This document shows positions 13,605-20,900 of a stretch of 36,983 nt of DNA, in pieces. The notes below the pieces were generated by a model that had not been told where the DNA came from, did not search any database, and saw nothing but the letters and a program-made list of their open reading frames with translations. Numbering within the stretch: position 1 is the stretch's first letter; each line of letters opens with the position of its first letter. The DNA comes from a virus. The DNA is taken from positions 1-36,983 of IMG/VR virus record IMGVR_UViG_3300035099_000024; one strand, written 5' to 3'. The translations under genes and the position numbers were made by a program.

Positions 13605-13865
13605 ATGAAGAAGCGAGGAGTAAAATTTGAAGACAGAGTTCAGTCGGCTAGAACCAGAGCCAAAGGTTTAAATGCGATTGAACGGGTTTTAGACGATAAG
13701 GATATTTCAAAGTGGTCGGATTACAAAAAGCAGTTATTACTGCGGCTAGCTCCTTCAATCCTTCCAAGAATAAACCAGTTTGAGAATGACGATGGCGAAC
13801 CTTTTGAAATAGTGGTAAAATTAAGAGATGCAAAAGGTAACGGAGTTGCACCAAAAGCAGTTTGA
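13605..13865 (+). CDS. Probable small terminase subunit
   Basis: 86 aa, basic N-terminus and helices (KGLNAIERVLDDKDISKWSD) then an acidic C-terminal strand (FEIVVKLRDAKGNG). The position immediately before the large terminase, with a 38-nt overlap, is the main argument; no sequence motif is decisive. It would recognise phage DNA for packaging. Short for a small terminase. Confidence 0.5.
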   Translation: MKKRGVKFEDRVQSARTRAKGLNAIERVLDDKDISKWSDYKKQLLLRLAPSILPRINQFENDDGEPFEIVVKLRDAKGNGVAPKAV

Positions 13866-15102
13866 GGCGTTTAATTTTGACACGCAATACTGTGCCGTAA
13901 TTGCCGGGGTTCAGTCGGGCAAGACTTTTTTGGGCGCTTATTGGTCGGCCAAGCAAATAGTGGACTGCAAAGGAGACGGGCTTATCTGCGCTCCGACCTA
14001 TAAGATTTTACAGCAATCAACGATTCCAAAGTTCTTTAAGGAGTTTCCACCATACAGAAAGTATTATAAGGAACAGAAGGGCCAAATAGAATTTCCCAAC
14101 GGCAAGGTGGTTTATGTCCGATCAATGGACGATCCCTACGGAGTTGAAGGAATGACGCTTGATTGGGTGTGGGGAGATGAAGCCGGGCGGTTCTCGGTTC
14201 TGGCTTGGATAATTCTACGTTCAAGAACTTCGGTTACAAGGGGAAAGATTCTTTTCACGACCACACCTTACAATATGGGTTGGCTTTACAGGGATTTCTA
14301 CCTACCGTGGAAAGAAGGAAGAGATCCCGATTTATCGGTATTTACTTGGGCTTCGGTTGACAACCCTTACTTCCCGGCCGACTTCGCCGAAAAAGAAAAA
14401 AGCAGATTAAGGGCAGAAGAGTTTAATAGGCGTTATTTGGGCGAATTTACAAGAATGGAGGGTTTGGTATATCAACTGCACCAATGGCACGTTATAAAGC
14501 CGATTGAGGGCCTTAGGAGCGATATTACGCTCGGGGGGATAGACTGGGGATGGACTAACCCGGCGGCTCTCGCGGTAATCAAGTATTTTGACGGCAAATG
14601 GTATTGGGTTGACGAATGGTATAAGACCGGCAAGACGACCAAAGAGATAGCGGAGGCGGCCATAGCTTTACAAAACAAGTGGGGAGTGAACAGATGGTAT
14701 GCCGATTCAGCCAATCCCGAGAAGATTGTTGAGGCGTCAACCGGAACGGGGCTTTACATAGTTGGTTACGACAAGGGCAAAAATGCTTTACAGGCCGGGA
14801 TTTCATATATTCAGCAGGAAATTAACGAAGGAAGATTTTTCATATTTGATACCTGCAAAAACGCCTTAAACGAGTTTGAAACCTATCATTATCCTGAAGA
14901 TGTCTCTGACCAAAGAAAAGCCGATATTCCCGTTCCTGAAGACAATCACCTGATGGACTGCGCCCGATACGCGATTCACGGATACCAGCCGGCTAGAAAG
15001 TTTGCGATAGCCGTGCCGGTTATTCCAACGGTCGCGGATTCGGTCAAAAGATTGCTTAATACCCGCCTCTCCGGAACTGAAGGAGATGGGGGTTATAGAT
15101 AA
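13828..15102 (+). CDS. terL: Large terminase subunit
   Basis: 424 aa, motor plus nuclease. Walker A GVQSGKT (27-33), Walker B with catalytic Glu in DWVWGDEAG (112-120), and a TTTPYN coupling motif (144-149). RNase H-like nuclease acids are Asp239 (GGIDWGWTN), Asp293 (WYADSAN) and Asp377 (NHLMDCARYAI). It pumps DNA into the prohead through the portal and cuts the concatemer. Full length for the family. The packaging strategy cannot be read with certainty, but the circular topology fits headful packaging. Confidence 0.95.
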   Translation: MQKVTELHQKQFEAFNFDTQYCAVIAGVQSGKTFLGAYWSAKQIVDCKGDGLICAPTYKILQQSTIPKFFKEFPPYRKYYKEQKGQIEFPNGKVVYVRSMDDPYGVEGMTLDWVWGDEAGRFSVLAWIILRSRTSVTRGKILFTTTPYNMGWLYRDFYLPWKEGRDPDLSVFTWASVDNPYFPADFAEKEKSRLRAEEFNRRYLGEFTRMEGLVYQLHQWHVIKPIEGLRSDITLGGIDWGWTNPAALAVIKYFDGKWYWVDEWYKTGKTTKEIAEAAIALQNKWGVNRWYADSANPEKIVEASTGTGLYIVGYDKGKNALQAGISYIQQEINEGRFFIFDTCKNALNEFETYHYPEDVSDQRKADIPVPEDNHLMDCARYAIHGYQPARKFAIAVPVIPTVADSVKRLLNTRLSGTEGDGGYR

Positions 15103-15117
15103 AAAGATAAAAGGATT

Positions 15118-16932
15118 ATGCTAAACTATAATATTTTTTCTCAAACGTTAAAGGAAATAGAGGATTTTAATAATCCGATAAAAATTGCCGACACCAAAGG
15201 GAGTCCCGATTCGGTTAAGTTTTTATCCACCGGAAACAAAGGATATCTGTTTTCCCAAAAGGATACGTTAAACCTGATTGACCTTTACGACAATTCCAAG
15301 TTTGAAACGAGCCCAAAGGATTCCGAAGGGCAGGAAAAAATCTTCTTAAACATCGGAAATTTCAGAAGAAAGGTTGCCGCCAAGCAGATACGGTTGGGGG
15401 TTAAGGATTATTTATTTATCCCCGATGACTATGCCTCAATTTGGAAGGCGTGGTTTATGGCCCGACAGTTCAAGGTTTGGTCAAGGGAAAACAATCAAGG
15501 CGAACTTATCAACGAACTGGAAGAGAACTTTCCCAAATACGGAACGATTGTAACTAAAAAGGTTGGCAAGAAAGTTGAAAGGGTAAACCTTAAATCTTTA
15601 ATCAATACCCAAGACGCCAAGAGCCTAAAAGAGGCGGCGACATCGGGCGGTTATGTCATAGAAACCCACGAGTTTTCCAAATACGAGTTAAAGAAATTCA
15701 AGGACTGGAAGACGGAAGGGTTATCCTTTGAGCCAGGCAAGAAGAAAACGGTTTACGAGCGATATGCCTTAACCCCACGATGGGTAGTTGACGAATTTGA
15801 AGGCAAAACCACCGAGGATGAGGATGAAGTTTTGGCTATGGCTGTTTTAACCTGTGAATACGGCAAGAAAAAAGAAGGGATTGGGCATCTGTTATACGTT
15901 CAGGAAATAAGCGAAGACGATTTTCCTTACGAGGAAGAACACTGGGACAGGCAGGATGGCCGCTGGCTGGGCATAGGCGAAGTTGAGAACCAGTTTGAGA
16001 ACCAGTTTGCGAGAAATCTGTCGTTTAATCTTCGCAGACGCTCCTTACTTTGGGCGGCCAAAAAGATATTTCAGTCCCCGGACGAGTCAATCCAAAGGAA
16101 TCTGGTTAAAGACGTCAGAGACGGGCAGATTATGCACATAATGCCCAATGGGAATGTTACTCCCATAGACACATCCTCAAGACATCTGGCCGATTTTAAT
16201 ACTTTTGACCAAGCGATTGAAGAAAACGCCAACCAGAAATCATTTACGTTTGAGGTGGCCAGCGGAGAAGCATTGCCATCGGGGACTCCATTTCGCTTGG
16301 GGGTTCTACTTTCCAATGCGGTAAACAGCCACTTTGAGGCAATGAGAGAAAAACTGGGACTTTTCCTGATTCGTTCCTATTACAACCAGATAGTTCCTAT
16401 TTTCAAGAAAGAAACCAAAGACCACGTTATAAACGTCGCAAGTTCGGAAGAAGGGATTGGCCATCTTAAAGAAGCGCTTTTAAGGCATTTCGTATGGGAT
16501 AAGTTTAAGGATATGCTGTTATCGGGCAACATTCCGAACCTTCAGGTTATTGAAAGTGAAGCCCGCAAGCATTTGGAGAGCCAAAGGTATCACTTTATTG
16601 AAATCCCCAAGGGGTTTTATGATGACTGCAAGTTTCATATGGAACTTGAAATAACCGGACAGGCCATAGATACCAAACAGGAACTTGAGACATTGACCAA
16701 TGTCTTTACGGTCATTTCCCAGAATCCGGCGGCCTTGCAGAATCCCCAGCTGATGCGATTGCTTGAAATCATCGTTTCAAAGACGGGCAAGACATTAAAA
16801 GACTTTATGGGAGAAATAAAAACAGCAGTTCCCGCAAGCACGGGCGGCCAAATGCAACCTATGGCATCGGCGGGAATGCTGCCCGCAGTTGGACAACAGC
16901 CAGCAGGAAATGTTCCGCCAGTTGGGCAATAG
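15118..16932 (+). CDS. Portal protein
   Basis: 604 aa directly after terL with an aaaggatt ribosome site. Features of podovirus-type portals: a mixed alpha/beta N-terminus (FLNIGNFRRKVAAKQIRLGV), the central WDRQDGRWLGIGEVENQFEN segment, and a helical RNLSFNLRRRSLLWAAKKIF region, with a Gln/Gly/Pro-rich C-terminal tail. It forms the dodecameric vertex through which DNA enters and leaves. The assignment rests on position, length and pattern; tail proteins downstream agree with a short-tailed virion. Confidence 0.82.
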   Translation: MLNYNIFSQTLKEIEDFNNPIKIADTKGSPDSVKFLSTGNKGYLFSQKDTLNLIDLYDNSKFETSPKDSEGQEKIFLNIGNFRRKVAAKQIRLGVKDYLFIPDDYASIWKAWFMARQFKVWSRENNQGELINELEENFPKYGTIVTKKVGKKVERVNLKSLINTQDAKSLKEAATSGGYVIETHEFSKYELKKFKDWKTEGLSFEPGKKKTVYERYALTPRWVVDEFEGKTTEDEDEVLAMAVLTCEYGKKKEGIGHLLYVQEISEDDFPYEEEHWDRQDGRWLGIGEVENQFENQFARNLSFNLRRRSLLWAAKKIFQSPDESIQRNLVKDVRDGQIMHIMPNGNVTPIDTSSRHLADFNTFDQAIEENANQKSFTFEVASGEALPSGTPFRLGVLLSNAVNSHFEAMREKLGLFLIRSYYNQIVPIFKKETKDHVINVASSEEGIGHLKEALLRHFVWDKFKDMLLSGNIPNLQVIESEARKHLESQRYHFIEIPKGFYDDCKFHMELEITGQAIDTKQELETLTNVFTVISQNPAALQNPQLMRLLEIIVSKTGKTLKDFMGEIKTAVPASTGGQMQPMASAGMLPAVGQQPAGNVPPVGQ

Positions 16933-17128
16933 TCCGAATGGCAGGAACCTGATTAAATATCTGAACGAACGGATGGCCGAGGTTTTTGACGTGAGTAACA
17001 TTGTCGGAGAGGTTAAACTGGAAGGCGCAAAGTTCGCCAAATCCTTTATTAAACAGGAGATTATAGATAAATTAAACGCCTTTTCGGGTAATCCAAAGGT
17101 CGGGGAAGGCGGAGAAGAGTTTAGATAA
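16889..17128 (+). CDS. Hypothetical protein overlapping the portal end
   Basis: 79 aa from a TTG, or 72 aa from ATG 16910. Overlaps the portal 3' end by 44 nt in another frame. Mostly helical (NLIKYLNERMAEVFDVSNIV). Lies between portal and scaffold, so possibly a head-assembly factor; family unknown. Confidence 0.55.
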   Translation: MDNSQQEMFRQLGNSPNGRNLIKYLNERMAEVFDVSNIVGEVKLEGAKFAKSFIKQEIIDKLNAFSGNPKVGEGGEEFR

Positions 17129-17295
17129 ACTATAGAGCGGCTGACGATCCCCTGCCGAGGGTAAGCTGTGTTGAGCGTTAATTTCTTAACCCTGTCTCTT
17201 TACGGAGACAGAGATTAGGAGTAATTAACTCTTAAATTGTTTTCGCCGGGAGTTCACTTAAAACGCCCGGAGCATCCAATTAGGAGCTTGCAAAG
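17129..17295 (+). ncRNA. Structured leader upstream of the scaffold gene
   Basis: No gene in these 167 nt. Hairpins: CTGTCTC-tttac-GGAGACAG (perfect except for the loop edge, about 17192-17211), GAGT/ACTC around aatta (about 17219-17232), and CCGGG/CCCGG around an A-rich loop (about 17247-17272), with CCCtgccgaGGG near the start. It ends in the scaffold ribosome site (aggag). May be a translational control leader or RNA processing site. Confidence 0.4.
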
Positions 17296-17832
17296 ATGGA
17301 AGCAGTCTTTGACAAGGAAGGTAACATTACCAACCTTGAGGAATTGACGGCGGAAGAGGTCGCCGCCGCTTATTCCGAGAAAAACCGCAGCATCTTCGGA
17401 CGGCTTACGGAAGAAGAGGCCAAGCGGAAACAGGCGGAGGCCGATTTGGCCAAAGCCAAAGCTGACCTTGAGTCGGAGAAAAATAAGGTTAATCAAGAGC
17501 CAGAGAAGCTCAAGAGCGTGGAGGAAAAGATTTCTTTCCTTGAACTAGCGGAAAAGAAACGCCAGTTCGGTTATGAACACGGGCTTAGTCCCGAAGAAAC
17601 CGACAGGGTATTTGGGGTAAACCCGAATCCTACGAAGGAAACCCTGGATGATCCATTCATTAAAGGCGGGCTAGATTCTATGAGGGCGAAGAAGAAACTT
17701 GAATCCAATATGCCCGGAGCTTCTACAACTCCCAGCCGTTTTGCCGCCAACAAAAAACTTGAAGAAATGAAACCCGAAGAAAAACAGGCGGAATTTGATA
17801 AGTTTATGGCGGCGAAGGGGTTAAGGAAATAG
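17296..17832 (+). CDS. Head scaffold protein
   Basis: 178 aa, AGGAG ribosome site 9 nt before the ATG. Highly charged coiled coil (about 40-110: EEEAKRKQAEADLAKAKADL, then EKNKVNQEPEKLKSVEEKI) and a basic C-terminal tail (EFDKFMAAKGLRK). Such proteins sit between portal and major capsid and direct prohead assembly before leaving the shell. The position between portal and the split capsid gene fits exactly. No protease is encoded nearby, so scaffold release rather than cleavage is likely. Confidence 0.8.
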   Translation: MEAVFDKEGNITNLEELTAEEVAAAYSEKNRSIFGRLTEEEAKRKQAEADLAKAKADLESEKNKVNQEPEKLKSVEEKISFLELAEKKRQFGYEHGLSPEETDRVFGVNPNPTKETLDDPFIKGGLDSMRAKKKLESNMPGASTTPSRFAANKKLEEMKPEEKQAEFDKFMAAKGLRK

Positions 17833-17844
17833 CTCTTTAAGTAA

Positions 17845-17905
17845 ATGGCTGTAACTACAGACCCAGCAACAGCTACAGATTTAGCTGCTGTTATACCGGA
17901 AGTCT
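17845..17905 (+). CDS. Capsid exon 1
   Basis: 20 codons (MAVTTDPATATDLAAVIPEV) plus one base of the Trp21 codon. Ends in ggaagtcT; unspliced reading meets TAA at once. Ribosome site poor: aagga lies about 20 nt upstream. Confidence 0.85.
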
Positions 17906-20900
17906 AAACAGTCTGGACTTCTAAAATCGGTTTTAATTGACTTGGAACCCAGAACGGGTAACAAGGGCGAAGGTTAATTGACAATTTAATGCACTAGGTA
18001 TAGACTAAACAATATGAAGAAACATCGTTGGTCTTATCTAGCTGGCTTGTTTGATGGAGAGGGTAGTTTTACTATCTCTAATCTTGTGAGACATGACAGA
18101 CCCGCTTATGCTTTTAGGGAGATATTCATTACAAATACTAATGTTAAAATAATGGATTGGCTTTCTAAAAATTTTGGCGGGAAAGTCAGGGTCAGTAGAT
18201 ATGGAGATAAAGGATGGAAGGACGTGTATAAATGGCATGCATCAGCAAAAGACCATAAATACATAATTCGTAATATCCTTCCCTTTCTGATAGTTAAGAA
18301 GAAACAAGCGGAAAAAGTTCTTGAGTTTATTTTGTTAAAGGAAAAACAAAATACCAAAAGAGGCCCAATCGGCCTCTCAAAAGAAGAATGGCAAAAGCGA
18401 AATTCTATTCTTATAGAAGTTCGGGCATTAAATAAAAAGGCCGTCAATACCGCGCTGAGAGACTAAACAAACCGACTCCCATGTGGAGATGTGATAGTCC
18501 GACACTCTTAGGAATAAGAGATTACAGATTAAGGGACCGAAGTAGTTAATCGTCCAAACTTTCCGAAGGCGGTGTTTATGAATTTCTTTAAGGACTTGTC
18601 GGAATACGTTACCGAAGGCGGCGACCAGTGCCATGTTCCCGGAATTTATACTTCAACCGCGCCAACCAATGCCTTTGCGGAATCGCTCTTTGGTTCAACG
18701 CCCGGAACGGCGGAGACCCAAAGCACGCAAGGCGCCGAAATTACCACGGCTATGGGCACAATGGTGGATGTTACCCTAACGGTGAATACCCACTCATACG
18801 TTAATTGCTAGCGTCATCTGCCAGTAATGGCAGAAAGTAAATCTCACAAATTAGGTGGAACTCTCGTAAGAGACAATACCTAGCCAAGCTCTTTAATAGA
18901 CACTTGAAAAAACCAATCAACAATGCTACACTATCTGTATGAAATTAAATACAGAGCACGCCCAAAAGAGAAAATGTCTTACCTGCGGAAAAGAGATGTT
19001 AATCTATAATTCCCAGTTTTCTATAAAAGGTAGGGGCAAATGGTGTAGTAAAAAATGTAGATATCCTGCCAGACGGGAGGTTGTTTGCCCGACTTGCGGC
19101 AAGGTAAGATTGCTCCCGTTCTCCATTGTTAAAAAGGGAGCAAAATACTGTAGCCGTAAATGTAAATCCATTGATTATAAAATAATCAAAAAGGGGGAAA
19201 ATAACCCTGCGTGGCGAGGTGGGATTACGAGATTGGGCCATTCAATACGAACGTCCGACCGTTACATTGCATTCAGAACTAAAATTTTGGTGCGAGACGG
19301 CGGGCGTTGTAAAGAATGTGGCGGTTATAAGAAGTTAGAGATTCACCACAGGAAAGAATTGTGGCGGATATTAGAGGATTATCTAAAACTAGGGAATTCC
19401 TTTAATCCTGAAGATGATTATTTTTATGATGAATCTAACGTAATAACTCTTTGCCAAAAGTGTCATGCTAAATTGAAGGTGTAACGACCAGAGGTGAGAA
19501 TCCCGCAAGGGAATAAAGTATGGTCTGAACTGTATGGCGACATACAGAAGTGAACAGAAATGATTCGCTCTCCAAACGGAGTAACAAACTTGAGCATGGT
19601 TAATCGGAGATAAGGATATGGCCCAATTGGCAACCAAGTATAACCTTAACGAGGAATACGCCAATGCGGCCAAAAACCTGCTGACACAGACCATAGAGAA
19701 GGCGATTGCCGCTCTATGGAGCTCACTGTCAAACACCGCGGTAGGCGACACTACTACGGTTCTATCGGACGCCGAGATTCTTGAGTCCATCTATACTCTT
19801 GACAATCTGAACTTTGACCTGAATGAATGTGCGTTTGGAAAAAGGGCGCACAATAAACCTAGCTATATGCTGGAACACCCCGTTAGGTCTTTTGTACTAA
19901 TGCCTGCAATGGCATAGTGAAAACCAAAAGATTAGGGGCAATCAGCAGGAAAGACTGTTCTTTGAAAAGCTAATTGACAAACAAAATATGGGATGATAAA
20001 ATAAGGTTATGCCTTATAAGTCCAAAATACGACAAAAAGAATATTTTAAGCAAAGATATCTTAATAAAAGAGAATTTTTTAGCAAAAAAGCTAAAGAATG
20101 GTATCGCGACAATAAGGACAAAGTTCTTCAGAGAGCAAAAGACTATTACTATAAAAATCGCGAGAGCGTTTTGAAGAAAGTGAGGATTTATCGTGAGAAA
20201 AACCTAGACAAGATTAAATTAAGAAAATCTACTTACTATATGAGAGTTACAAAGCAACGCCTTATTAACGATCCTACACTAAGAATTAAATTCAGGATAA
20301 GAAAGAGAGTATGGGAAGCCATAAGCCGCCAAGGCACTTTTAAAGACAAACCCACGCTTGAATTACTGGGATGTACAAGTATAGATATGGTGAGGAAATA
20401 TATTGAAAAACAATTCACTGAGGGAATGTCTTGGGATAACTATGGAAAATGGCACATAGACCATATAAAACCCATATCAAAATTTAATTTATTAGACCCG
20501 AATCAGCAAAAATTAGCTTTTCATTATACTAATCTGCAACCATTGTGGGCAGTAGACAATCTCCGAAAAGGAGATAGAACAGAATCCCCAGAGACTACAC
20601 GCTAGGCTCCCATGTGGGAGATGATATAGTCCGAACTTATACGAGAGCATAAGATTAACAAATTTGTCTTTATCCATCCGTTGACTTGCTAATAACAGAC
20701 GAGCGGATGTAAAACTCTCTCTAATATACGGCGAACGCTGAAATGCCAACGCCCACCAAGCGAAAGCGGGTGCAGAGAACAAGCGAGAGAGGCCAGAAAT
20801 GGTATGCAATGTTCCGACCTTACGAGAATAGTAATCGTAAGAGGCAAACAGAAATGATTTGCCCTAGTAACAAAATGTCGTCTTCTGGAGGCAGTTGGGC

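Larger units (their letters stand above)
17906..18533 (+). ncRNA. Group I intron 1 of the capsid gene (with LAGLIDADG ORF)
   Basis: 628 nt. P1: exon gaagtcT pairs with ggacttc (17914-17920) with the closing U-G at the splice site. P10: exon 2 ggac with gtct just before that. P7: gagactaaac (about 18459) with gatagtcc (about 18492-18499); P8: ctcc/ggag between. Ends in G 18533. The ORF occupies the region before P7, consistent with an insertion in L6. Confidence 0.87.
18802..19592 (+). ncRNA. Group I intron 2 of the capsid gene (with HNH ORF)
   Basis: 791 nt. P1: exon acgT with gcgt (18811-18814), with loop pairs tta/taa; P10: exon 3 agca with tgct (18806-18809). P2 ctgcc/ggcag. A Q-like acaatacctagccaagctc precedes the ORF. 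P7: cgacca with tggtctg; P8 atccc/gggaat; P9 gtatg/catac. Ends in G 19592. Confidence 0.87.
19835..20666 (+). ncRNA. Group I intron 3 of the capsid gene (with HNH ORF)
   Basis: 832 nt. P1: exon gtgcgT with the gcgcac strand (about 19845-19850). P7: gagactacacg (about 20592) with gatatagtccg (a consensus S element); P8 ctccc/gggag; P9 cttat/ataag. Ends in G 20666. Same architecture as intron 1. Confidence 0.88.

Noticed and set aside
18553-18588. +1 frameshift at ctttaag (frame reading KLSEGGVYEFL then stop)
   Set aside because: The other frame is continuous from the predicted intron 1 end (W-TEVVNRPNFPKAVF) and needs no frameshift.
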